From assembly GCA_029945375.1 (NCBI GenBank), contig CM057062.1, forward strand, positions 558,001 through 622,000: DNA of 64,000 bases, in the 5' to 3' direction. A program made the translations under genes and the position numbers. Shown one piece after another: positions 1 through 11,065 of this stretch. Every line of letters starts with the position of its first letter. The stretch's first letter is position 1. The stretch comes from Agaricus subrufescens (taxonomy: Eukaryota > Basidiomycota > Agaricomycetes > Agaricales > Agaricaceae). The notes under the pieces were generated by a model. The model was not told the DNA's origin. It saw only the letters and a list, made by a program, of their open reading frames with translations, and ran no database searches.

Positions 1-81
1 AGCAGCTTTCCGTTCAGTTGGTACAGTGATACGTGACATGTAATTACATTCCCGACATCGGAACGTATCTTTCCTCGGATT

Positions 82-1277
82 TCACCACTTCTCGTGAGCG
101 GGACGTACTGCAAAAGATAGTGTAGGATAAGATGAGTTCATACACGCAACGAATTGACTTACAGTCTAGCTCCCATGACCAGGCCGACTTATCTTGGTTC
201 ACGAGATACAGATATGACTACATATCATTCAGCACACGTCATGGACTCCAATTACTGTTGACAGTCAAACTCACTTTCGCAATACTGTCTGGAGCTAACC
301 TGACAGCCTCGGGATCATTGGGGAGACGATCAGTATCGATAGCTGCGAGAATAATTAGTATCTAAAAGGCTCGATCAAATGAAGTGACTGACATCCGTCA
401 ATGACAGCCTATTTGGAGTCATTCATGAGATGGATAGATGGCCTGTGATAGGGATCCGGACTCACATGCGCGACCTAACGTAATGCAACTTTCAATGAAC
501 TATCGCTGTGGAATTCATGAACACCACTTACATGAATATTTTCTTTACCATACGCCTTGCTCAAGCTTTGGGAAAGTGCCCTCAATGCAAATTTTCCCGA
601 GGCGAAAAGGCTTGTGAAAACGTTGCCACGCAACGAGGCAGTTGCTCCTGTAAATATCAATGTTCCTCTCGCACCCGATTCCTGTTCGAGTTCATTCTCT
701 TGGAAGGTAGTGATAGCTTGTTGTGAGAACGGGATGGCACCCAGCATATTGGCCTCGGCTGTTCCCATTATATCCCCCTGGGTGACGTCCAAAAACTTCT
801 TGAATGCACCGTGCCCGACATTCCAGACAGCGGCCCTGATTATATACGAGGGTTTTGTGAATCTCTGTTTGATTGATGCCCATACGGCCGTGATGTCATC
901 AAATGAGTAAGATTTCACTTGGAAAGCTGCGGCCTGTGATGCGGTTTTAATCCTTATCAGCGAGGGAGCGCCAGGACGCGACATGTGTAAGTGGCTAACC
1001 TCTCCTCCGGATGTTTTGATGTCATTGGACAGTTTATTGAGCGCATCAGCTCCCCGGGCTACAAGAGCAACTGCATAACCTTCTTTGGCGAATACGTGAC
1101 TACAGAATGCAGGATAGTTTTCTTTTAGGTGCTCAATATCCAGGTATTAGTTGACCTACGCGACGGCAGCCCCTGTTCCACCTCCACCCCCAATACCTGC
1201 ATGCAAGTGTCAGAGCAAAAGATGAGGGCCCGATTCTACCTACCTGCCAATACTAAAACACGCTTTTGGGCGATCAT
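82..1277 (-). CDS. Short-chain dehydrogenase/reductase (SDR), 9 exons incl. two micro-exons
   Basis: NAD(P)-dependent oxidoreductase of the SDR superfamily, substrate unknown. Exons I infer (minus strand): 1277-1244, 1196-1160, 1099-1000, 933-532, 474-466, 408-393, 342-275, 217-163, 107-82; all joins keep frame. The first two exons give a Gly-rich nucleotide-binding turn (GIGGGGGTGAAVA) followed by FAKEGYAVALVARG. Exon 4 holds GTLIFTGATASLRG and FASGKFALRALSQSLSKAYG, the usual catalytic region of this subfamily, in which the classical Tyr is not at its usual place. Exons 5 and 6 are only 9 and 16 nt; together they restore the expected HVAHxVIDGxIDTDR stretch. The protein ends WELDLRPAHEKW. 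A naive reading stops at 475 and starts at 984, inside the intron before exon 4. Family assignment is firm; the exact reaction is not known. Confidence 0.85.
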
Positions 1278-1591
1278 GAGGTGGCTTCGAGGTCTGGACT
1301 GCTATGCGGTGATAGAATTCGTAGAGGAATAGGTCTGGCTTATAAGAAGACACTTATAACCTTAATAAGCGGATTATTGGGATCCGGATGACGAGAAACG
1401 CGGGACTACAAACCCCCATAAGGAAAGTCGGAGTTTAGCTGAGTAATCACCACAGTAAGCATTAAAGAGCAGAGAAGACGCGATTAAGGCGACACCCTCA
1501 GTTATGTAGCTGAGACGATCAAGACAATGAGTCCTAATAATTGTTGCATTCGTGTGATATTCTTTTTATCTACGATGCTCATCATACAGAA
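1278..1591. other. Intergenic: 5' flank of the SDR gene, 3' flank of lectin 1
   Basis: Non-coding stretch of 314 bp between two minus-strand genes. It must hold the SDR promoter and the lectin 1 polyadenylation region. I see no clear TATA box and no repeat. Confidence 0.4.
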
Positions 1592-2255
1592 TCAAGCTGA
1601 TCATCACCGATGATTACTTTCCTACCATTTTGTCGGATGTGGCGTCGAATAACTCACCTTCATCAAAGTACCAGAGCTGATTTTTGCCTTCCCATTTTCC
1701 CCAGATCTCGATGTCGGGTCCAGCACCATGGTTAGAGAGATCAAGGCTTTTCCGAACCTCGGGGACCGAAACTCTGCTCAGGAAGGTCAACATATAATGC
1801 GGAATTACGTACAAGATCTACTTGCCTGAATTCTCCATCGCCCTCATGCCAGATGTGCCATACAAATGGTTCCTGGTTGCCTACAACTTTGGTGCCGTTT
1901 GGATAATCCCCATTATCGTCAGGAAAGGCATTGAGGGAGACGTAGAGCTCTGAAGCAACATTCTTGATGATCCAACCGCCGTTGACCTCTTCGAGTAGCC
2001 ACTACACGAATTACTTGTCAGCAAGGAATGGATTGAAATTGAAAATTAGGCTCTTACCTTCTGATTGTTACCTCCGTGCCATTCGTACCCGATAACTACA
2101 TTTCGGTCATGGAACCCATCAAAAAGTGAAGCAACAGGGGATATATACAACATACGTGAACGATTATCCTCTCCAGAGAGATCGAGGACAGAGTTCGGGT
2201 TCCCAACGTTTCTGAGCGTATAGGTATTGTTTGAATTGATTTGGTCGACAGGCAT
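1592..2255 (-). CDS. Ricin-B-like (beta-trefoil) lectin 1
   Basis: Small secretion-signal-free lectin of about 145 residues, of the fungal carbohydrate-binding type with R-type (CBM13-like) fold. Start at 2255 (MPVDQINSNNTYTLRNVGNP) rather than the upstream in-frame ATG at 2318, which lies in the promoter. Six exons join to give three trefoil-like stretches: VLDLSGEDNRSLIGYEWHG ending in NNQKW, a central VNGGWIIKNVAS part, and SLDLSNHG..WGKWEGKNQLW. The two NQxW motifs are typical of the family. One intron needs a GC donor (AG|GCAAGT near 1840) to keep frame; the last exon is only G|CT TGA, ending the protein in FDEA. Relatives act in the cytosol as binders of foreign glycans, often in defence against fungivores; that role is inferred here. 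A second paralogue lies at 9986-10735. Confidence 0.83.
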
Positions 2256-2304
2256 GAGTGTACTGATGAAGAGAGTGTTTGCAGTCCTTCCTTCTCGATC
2301 CACC

Positions 2305-2315
2305 TTTATATATAT
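2305..2315 (-). promoter_or_regulatory. TATA box of lectin 1
   Basis: Minus strand reads ATATATATAAAGG about 50-60 bp upstream of the lectin 1 ATG, the normal place for a fungal TATA element. Seen directly; function inferred. Confidence 0.5.
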
Positions 2316-5300
2316 CACTTATTTATCAAAGCTAGGGTACGATAATCTCATCTGTATACCAAATAAGTACACTTACTTAGATGACGACCCTTGATAGTGT
2401 TGCTGATTTTACTGATCCAATGACTGCTATCTCTCATTCTGCTCCTCTGTAGTATCCTCCATTGTTACAGTCGGATGTGCACACAGCCACTCAACTACCT
2501 CTCGCGATATGATCTAGGTTCTGTTGTCACACCTGAAGGTCTAACAACGAATATCCCAAGCCGTCGTTGGGAAGCACTTTAGTGAGAAAAATCTATTAAT
2601 GCGTATCTGGTAATGTCCGTGATTCCGGGGAAGTCGCTCGCTGAAGGTTTAATGGCCGAATAAAGCAAGAGTAGATTTTGAAATTAAAACCTTTTGGACA
2701 ATCAGTTGATGTTCTCTGGAATGATCAGGAGCGCCGTGTGATCTATTAAACTCAACGTTTTTGTGTCAAAACTTTTGTCTACTATGTCAAGAATAGGTAG
2801 CCGAGTTCGACAGGGGAAAGCTCCCTAAGTATCGGTGAGATCAGATAAAAATTGGAGTAGGGATGGCCAGTGCAGGCCTTCTTCATTAACCCCAATACTA
2901 TATATATCACCACGATCAAGACACTATACTGGGCCAGCGTAAGCGACCCAAGTCAGGGAAACCGATTCAGGTCGGGGTGATGCCGCTATAAGAGTCGGAG
3001 GAGATTCCAGCTCCTGATGACTTCGCTCGTCACGAACTAGACAGATTTAGGTGAAGAAGCACCAGATATATTGAGAGAATCGTATCACCCTTGATACAGA
3101 CCATCAGCTGGTAATCCGACCCAGTGGGAGGGCCTGAGGCAAGTGCAAAAAGTATATACGGCGTCCGAGTTTACCGTTCACATGTTTGAAAGCAGTATTA
3201 TTTCACTGTTCCCACCGGCGAAACTGCGGCCAGGACTCCAGGAGCAGCTTCTCGATCCCCAGATCATCTGACGATTCCGAGCTCCCCGCTGAGGTGCCGT
3301 CGCACATTCTTCACTTCACATCAGAATTGGGTATGATCGAGCTATCCGGTATTGGCGTACATAAATGAATAGGTACTTGTGGCACAAAACGAGTTCAACT
3401 CAGTGCGCTACGAAATCGTGATTATCTTCCCTTGCTCATTGTCGCCTTCGATTCGACTTTCCGATCAAGATGGAGGTTGGTAGTTATTTTCCAATGTATC
3501 CCGGTCCCCGACGGATCCTACTGGCACAACCATTATCCATTGTTCAATGCCGCCGAGCCGGAACACTACCAAATCATCCCTTGACCTATTCTACTTACCG
3601 CCTGGGTTTGTGGCAAATGTTTAAGTTGGGGGTATGTTGATCTTCCATCTTTTTGACCGTAATCACCGAACCACTCTATTTTTTGTGATTGAAGACTTAA
3701 CGCATTTACCATTATGGGTTTATCTCAACGGCGACCGACCACTATTGGTACATTCTTCACCTAGAATTCCTACCAAAGAACTGCCTACATACTCCATCGA
3801 ATGACCAAGACTGTAGTGATAATCCACGGGTATTTAATAGATGTCTGAAGAATATTACCTCGCTTGAAAGTTTGGTCTGCACAAGTAAGCTGCCATTGTC
3901 TACTTCTTAAATGTATCGAAGGAGTTCGTGTGACATTATTGCCGCTTCAACACGTAAGCCACTTGGCCCACGCAAGACTATAAACGATCCGGACTTACTG
4001 CTGATATATGTATTTTCACCTCGGTGATGACTTCGCCTCCGCAGCAGAGACCTACGAAAACAGCCAGGGTCTCTTGGCTTACAAAAAATTACTTGGCAGT
4101 CCTCAGTAACCGCTCAACATCTCTCCATTTTGCTGAAGGCCGGAATAAGATCGCCCAAAAAGTCTGCTGGTTTTTCAAGCCCCTGTAGAGATCTGTCTTG
4201 TATTCGTTGTAGATTCGGTATCTCCTTAGTAACTCCGAAACTGATCGAATATCTGCCGCTTTCTTTCTCGGCTTCGGTACTACAAGTAATGTATCCGTTT
4301 GTGCTAGAGCTTTATTGTCCGACCTTACCATTTTTCGGACTCAAAAAAAGGAAAGGTTGCCCCTGATTCAGGAGACTTAGATAGTCATTTCCCTTGAATC
4401 TTTGAAACTAAAGCCAACGAAGAAGAATTTCCAGTCGAAACAGGGCCTTCATGCGAGATGCCTTTACTTATAAGTCAATCATGTGGTATTTAATCATGGA
4501 CTTCTAAGTTTTCAATAAATTTTCTGATAGGGGTACTATATACATAGTGCTTAGACGTGACGCTTGAGGGTTGCCATAATGCTTATCCCCCTCTCCCCCC
4601 TAAAACAATGGCAAAGTACTTCACAAAGTTATACAACATTTATGTTAATGAAGCTTAGCGTCCATGACAAATGATGAAGTCGGATTGCATCTGGCGTTGA
4701 CTGTCAACCATGGAACAACAATATTGGACTCTTTTCCCACTCGGATGTTCCAACACAGCCATTTTTGCACTGCTAAAGGTCCGTTTGGATCGCTTCTTCT
4801 TAATTTTGCATCAAGATTGGATGTTCATGCATCAGACGATGTCCCGATTACCTGGCATCACTGCAGACTCTGAAGGCCACCTTCAAATTTCTGTCTCTAA
4901 CCATTAACCCGAACACTACGTACCATACAACACATAGGCTCGATCTGCTGCTTTAGTAATAGGTGTCCTTGCCTTCTGCCCCGTAAATTTGCTATCAGAA
5001 ATGCAGATCAGACTTATGGTTGCAGTGGTGAATGCAAATAAGTTGTCGGAGATTCCCGGCTTCTACTAAATATAGGCTACTAGTGCCTTACAAGTGCCTT
5101 GTCGTTCCTTTGCGGCTATGTGTTCAGGCTTCCAGGCTTCAACCTCCACACTCGATCCTTTATTCTTCAAAGGTAGCTGTGCATCCTCGTATGTTTCTTT
5201 AAGCGTTTTGGCCTCAAAAAACGAACGGTCTGATCTTCTTCTAATACTGCAACGGTACTCAGTCTCGGCAGGCCAATTACCCCAAGAAGTTGTCAAATGA

Positions 5301-6600
5301 CATTCGTGGCTTTCTTGTGTGTGGCAAATCAGAAGAAAGCCTAAAGAATTTCTTGACAGACTTCTGTTGTCCACGAACACCGAGCACTTATGCAGTCGGA
5401 ACCTGAAAAGCCCCGAGCTTGAGGCCTGAATGTTGAACCTTCTAGCGGAACACGCCCTGTTGTAGCTTGTGTACTCCCCCTTGTGTCATTTCTCTATCAA
5501 TCTGCAAGAGCTACGGTGAACAGTGGCACCTATCTCGACAAAGACGGATCTAGCATTGTCATTGATCACGTACCTGATAACGGGGAACACCGTCCTGCCG
5601 AACCTGGTTCGCGTCGATAAAGATTCGCGTCTCTAAAGGCACAAAGGAATGTATAGGGGTATTTCCGCATCTCCATGTTCTACTCGAACCAATTCACGAC
5701 TCGGTTTCATAATGTTGTCGAGAAGAATCAACAAGAGAGGCCTTCGTGATGACTGGCCCACATGGCACGAACCAATCGGTCATAGTAGCATTGACTTGCG
5801 TACGTAAGATCAAGGCGGCCGGCAGCCTTGGCGCATCATTCTCTATCTAGCGACCTAATGGTTGGGACGATCCATAGCCAGTGTTATCGAACTGCTCACC
5901 AACTCATAACATCAGATATGACCCTGCTTACTGTGATTACTTGGACTGTGTTATCTCGAGATTCCCTTTGTGCTCCAGAAGTCAATCGACATCAGACTCC
6001 TAGAGTCCTTCAAAAAGCCCTTGCCGAACCCTAGTTCGGACGGCCACGTTTTAAAAGACGCATCGTCGTCGAGAACTTTGGGAAATGTGCGACCGTGAAT
6101 GTACATGTTCAGATCCCAGACGTTATTACCTTCCCATTCCCGGGTGGGCGACGCTATTCCTGTGGGCCTCCTTGGGCCTACCCGAACCTCTTATTATCTT
6201 CACCTCCTGTCCGCGACTGCTAAGAGTAATTTTTGGACACTATCGCTCTCACTCTCTGGTAAAGTTAATGGCGACCTTGGGTATGCCTTCATAACAACTT
6301 CAGGGTTATGCGCGGCAAGTATAGTATTCCTGCCGACGTGGCCTGGTTTGTATAGGAACACATTCGTCGCCTTATGTTTCAATTGGCGGGGTCATTCGTC
6401 TATTCTGTTACTACTATACGAAACATTGATGAACTCACACAGGAGAACGCTGGCCTTGAAAAGCGGTTGCGCGCAGCACGGGCACCGAGTATCGCAATCC
6501 GATTCAACATCGACGGAAATTCCTTTTTCGGCTTTGGACTTACCAGGCAGTGCACTTGCTGACGCATTGTCATCGCTCTGTCTTGACCAAGCGCAGCAAT
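2316..6600. other. Gene-poor region, no assignable gene
   Basis: About 4.3 kb with only short open frames. Those at 4089-4331 and 5066-5380 (minus) and 4664-4873 and 6374-6562 (plus) have somewhat protein-like composition (for example ELTQENAGLEKRLRAAR at about 6430-6480), but none matches a family I know. None joins into a longer frame by clear splice sites. I read it as intergenic DNA with decayed coding traces. Confidence 0.35.
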
Positions 6601-8095
6601 CCAGAACTCGTAAGCATCTGTGTTAACTACTTTTCTCTATAGCTTGGCTCTCGGTCTGGCCTTGGCAGCCTTTCGTTTAGGTATCAACGACTTGTGTTCC
6701 CCGCTCAAGGTGAAAAAGTCTCAAAAGTGGGAGGCAGAACATGTTCAGTTCCGTCACGAAACGTTTCATGACTCCCTGTTCGATTTGAGGAAGGCCAAAA
6801 CGTATCTTATCCAGACATCCGGCGTTCATTCGCATTGCCTGGAAATGGTTGTTCATGCCTTCATATCATAGGACTCTTGTTATTGAACGTTGGTGAGTGT
6901 CCAAACCTTCAATCAATGATAGACTAGGCTTGTTTGATGATGTGGCCTTTGAGGATATTACTGAAGATCTCATATTTGTCATGATGGTAGAACAACATGG
7001 GGGCAAAGTGGAGGAGATTCTCTACAGTGTCTTTAAATGGCACTGTTCGCCTCGTTTCAACCTTGATAGATCTGAAATCAGATTCAGTATGTTCATTCAA
7101 AGGATTTAATCGTGTTGTTGGATGCCATCGAAAGAAGGATAATATTGACATATACAATACTAGACCACCAATGACGAGCGTTGTAGGATTATCCGCCATT
7201 GGCCCAATCCACAAAACATATTTTCTCCTGCTACAACCACCCGTCTGGCACTCCGTAGCATATGTAAGCCCTTTAAAATCCATAAAGACACGAGAGCGGG
7301 TCTTATTCTTGGGAAACGGAGATAGGAAAGGCTTGACATTGGAAAGTTCGTCTTGGGCCTGGGAGTACGATATACCCGATATGCAGTAGATCTATCTCTT
7401 GTGATCATGGTGAGTTTTTTATATCATAGCAGACGTCCACGCATAATATTTATCGGCTACCGAAAACAATCAAGGATCATCCAAGAATACGCTCAATAGC
7501 ACGCGAGTTTGTTCCCGAACGTCGGCAGGTGACCTGTCTCGAAAGGGTCTATTCCTTCTCCCACCAAGTGTGCTTTAGAGACACACAGAGTATCTTCTAT
7601 CCAAATATGTTCGAATTCGTTTGTTCGACAGTACTCATCTTGTGCTGAAATTTCATTTCCCCAGACTCATTTCTACAGACCACCAAGTCAATTTTGAGTG
7701 CTCTGGACGAGCCGACTTGACAAAGCTAAATGAGTGGTATTTTCAATCGCTCCTTTGCCATGTCATCACTCCGCGAGATATTCTAAATACTGACTGAAAG
7801 ATTTGGGGGTCCATTGAAGACATATTCGCTATCTTAGAAGCAAAGAAGGACCCCTCAAATGTATCTCTTCCATCAGATGAGTTCCCTTGTATCTTTGAAT
7901 CAAGACCCTCATCGAAGCTCGAACATTCAGGCATGTGATTCCAACCGGGAGTTCCTCGGCCACCTGAAGCGTCTTGAACCCTTCCAAGTTCCTGAAGCAT
8001 TGAACACACGGATCTGGTGCATGTGATACTCTTCAATATCACCCGGGCTGATGTCCCGGTTAAATCAAGAACTCATCCTAAACATTGCTTATCAG
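6600..8095 (+). pseudogene. Decayed coding remnant, family not recognised
   Basis: Several plus-strand stretches read as protein but are broken. The clearest is 7579-7938: 119 codons in one frame interrupted by TGA at 7795-7797. It reads DLTKLNEWYFQSLLCHVITP before the stop and IWGSIEDIFAILEAKKDPSN after it. The stretch just upstream (about 7460-7640, REFVPERRQVTCLERVYSFS) is open in a different frame, suggesting a frameshift. Further upstream, 6650-6870 reads LALAAFRLGINDLCSPLKVK. No intron restores a single frame. I do not recognise the family, so no function is given. A functional gene with unusual introns is less likely but possible. Confidence 0.4.
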
Positions 8096-9985
8096 CTCCC
8101 GATATGATATACAATAACGGCTTCTCAGACGATCATTCTGCGTTTGACAAGCCGATAGACATCTAATGTTGACAGCTCTTTGATACTACCGTGTAGAAGA
8201 AGACGTCATTCTCGCCCTCCTTGTCGCCGATCCGCAAGTTTTCGAACCGGATCGGAAATTTTCACCAACACTTCCATATACATGGGTGCGACCGCAGACT
8301 TGAACACCCATGTCCGTAGTCACTATCTTTCATTTTGTTCTATATGGATATAGACCTGTTAGAATGTGACATTAGGAAATAGTACGGGTCTTGGTCCGCA
8401 GCAATGATCGGCGGCGCCATATACCTGCTGCCAATGTCCATTTCGACCCTGCATTTGGGAAACTTCATTCATCTGCAGCCTTCACGGACAGCAGCGTCAT
8501 TAACAAAAAATCTCTCTTATTAATTTATTCTACTTCAGTGTGCCATTTGAACGCGATATTATGTGGCGTAGAGTAATTCACCAGTGTCTCAATTTTATTC
8601 TTGTGCTCTCTTGCCTGTGTGATGACTACGAGCACGGTTAAATCCGCACATTGTTTCAGTCAAATAAGCCGGAGTTTCATGTAAGTATTACAACACTTGT
8701 CACTTATGAGTAAGTAATAAGCGGAAGGTTTTTTTTCTTGACATCGGTTGAAGATCGGCACTTTTTAGAAATTCTAGAAAAAAAAAACGGCTCAACATGT
8801 TTTGCGTCATGCATTGCATTGCATGCTTGAGGCAGTACATGAGAGATCATGATTTACATCTGACCCTTGACATAAGTAGCATAGCAAAATGCCCGGCTGC
8901 AATATGACGCGGGATGTATCGTTTTGCCGTATTCTTAGCCCGGGTCGCGTCTTTGACAATTCGCATTGACCTTTTCAGGTTCGGGCGGCTGCATAATTTC
9001 AAATTTAGTCCTGCGTGTATATGTATATACAGTACAGCAATCGCACGCTAAATTGGTTTGACCATTTCGAGTTAGAACCCCGATACCGGGGGTATAGTTG
9101 AAAGGGGGTTTATTCCTGAGAGGGGAAAGGACAAGTTTTGATATTGAGGCTTTACGGTGCCGAATTAGTACTATACTCAGCTTTTGAAGTAAGGCTTGGA
9201 TACTCATACTGAGGTAAACAACAGCGGGAAGAACTGGGCATATCGTCACTGTATATTTCTAGTCTAGCGGAACACGCGACGTACGCCGATAATCATCCTC
9301 ATGACATATTGAAAGGTAACTTAGAACCGCGTTTTTTTCAGCTTTGTCTATGATGATCATAAAATGCATCCGAATAACTTATGTCATCGCTGCGGTTTTA
9401 ATTTTAAATTGACGCGAATTTGAGAGTCAGATCGACACATGTTGACGCAGACACATGCGTAAATTCATTTTCGGGCTAGCTTGACTACACGCGTGATTAT
9501 CATTATCACACACGACTGTGATGGTGTGTTATCGCGAATCGTTATCCGAGGAATGAGGACGCGTTTAGCTGCGTTAGCTGCGTTTAAACGGCTAGAAGCT
9601 GAGGGAGTTGTAGGGTTCTAGGGCAAATGGTTCATTTATGGGCAAGTACAATTAATTAAAAGCGTCGGCATAACTCATTGTATTCATGGATGTGTCGTTT
9701 ATAGAAAAGAAAACCCTATACACTTATGTAGAACAGTGTGCTTCGGATATATTTGGAACAATAAAGAAACAACAACAATGACAAGTTTTAAATACAACAA
9801 CATGAAGGAACGCGTCCCAGAGGAATCGAAAAAGAAAAAGTTCAATGTGAACAGGGGTATCAACCGTTTCTTTTGCAGGCCATGGACCACGAGGAACTGG
9901 TGTGGCGGTGTGATACAAAATACAGGTTTACGTGTTCACGCGCACGTTCGGAAATGTTGATTCGTTCAAGCTGTCACGCCACCCA
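8096..9985. other. AT-rich intergenic DNA
   Basis: Nothing convincing is coded here. There are only homopolymer runs and very short repeats, such as a doubled TTAGCTGCG at 9565-9585 and an alternating ATGCATTGCATTGCATGC at about 8811-8827. The end nearest 9985 is the 3' flank of lectin 2. Confidence 0.4.
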
Positions 9986-10735
9986 TCACCAATTAGCTGC
10001 AACGAAAAATGGGAAGCGAAAAAAAAAAACATACGGCTCTCGATGTTCCAGGTCTGATGGATGCCATCCCATGTCCACCAGAGGTAGATGGTTGCGCCGG
10101 GGGTGGGATCACCGTGGTTGGAGAGATCAATATTGTAGTGCGTATTGGGAACGAAAATTCTATATAAGAATAAAAAAAGTTAGTTATGGTTATCGTTGAA
10201 AGAAGGTCAGGGACGCCGTTGACGCGGGACTAGTAGCGGAAGAAGAAGGTTCGGAAGAAGTTGAAGGGCTCAGATTAGCTTGCAATGGAGCATCGGCGAA
10301 GATGAAGAAGACTCGAGGTATCAAAAAGTGGAGGCGCGCCCACGCGGCAGTCGGGGAAGACGCGGTCGAGATGGAGAGAACACCAACTTACCGGAAGGTA
10401 TTCTCATTGTTGCCATCGCGCCAGATGTGCCACTTGAACAGTTGAGCATCGGCGACAAGTTTTGTCCCGTCATTTGGGTCGCCTTCGACGGACAGGTATT
10501 TGCCCGAGGACGCTGAGCGAATGGACCAAGCGTCACCCTCCCAGTTGAAGGTCCATTGTTGGTTCTTGCCACCGTGATAGGGATACCCAATGACTATGGG
10601 GGGTCAGCGAGGGACGCGCGACGGAGCACGAACGAGCTTACTGGCTCGATTGTCGACGCCTGAAAGGTCGAGGGCAGTGCCGGCCTTGACGTTGGTGATC
10701 TTGTATGATTGACCAGAGACGACTTGAGCAGACAT
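9986..10735 (-). CDS. Ricin-B-like (beta-trefoil) lectin 2
   Basis: Paralogue of the lectin at 1592-2255, about 145 residues, no signal peptide, so probably cytosolic. Exon 1 starts at 10735 with MSAQVVSGQSYKITNVKAGT and contains ALDLSGVDNRA. Exon 2 gives GYPYHGGKNQQW and SGKYLSVEGDPNDGTKLVAD. Exon 3 gives NTHYNIDLSNHGDPTPGA and WDGIHQTW. A tiny last exon (CT AAT TGG TGA) ends the protein. The two QxW-type motifs and the DLS-N-HG motif mark the fungal R-type lectin fold. Introns have standard GT..AG ends; the third is long (about 230 bp). The gene shares a 330 bp divergent promoter with the xylulokinase gene, with a TATA box 49 bp upstream of its ATG. Sugar specificity cannot be told from sequence. 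Confidence 0.86.
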
Positions 10736-11065
10736 GGTTCAAGACGAAGAGGCGTGGGCCGAGGATCCAGCGGGCAGCGAAGTTTTTATAGGGCGGCGGG
10801 AGGAAGCGTGTTTATGTCATTGAAGCTAGAAAATGCAAAACGTCGAGAGGCTGCCTCGTTCAGATCTGATCATGCTCCAAGAATATGCCAAGCGCGGGCG
10901 ATGCCGAGAGGTGCGTGGGAAGGGGCTGGTTACATAATGCAGAGTGGTGGTGCAGGCAAGGCGGACTCCATCAGCCAGACGCCCTATCGCCAGCTCCCAA
11001 CGCGCACGAGCCACCTCGCAGTCCTCGCCGCCGCACTCACCGTCCCCCCGCTCCCCCTGTACGGC
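10736..11065. promoter_or_regulatory. Divergent promoter, lectin 2 / xylulokinase; TATA box on minus strand
   Basis: 330 bp separate the two start codons. TATAAAA reads on the minus strand at 10784-10790, in place for the lectin. No matching TATA is seen for the xylulokinase, as expected of a housekeeping-type gene. Open frames crossing this region are GC-rich shadows. Confidence 0.5.

Noticed and set aside
8805..8830. ATGCATTGCATTGCATGC palindrome-like sequence as a regulatory site
   Set aside because: Short simple-sequence pattern with no neighbouring gene to regulate.
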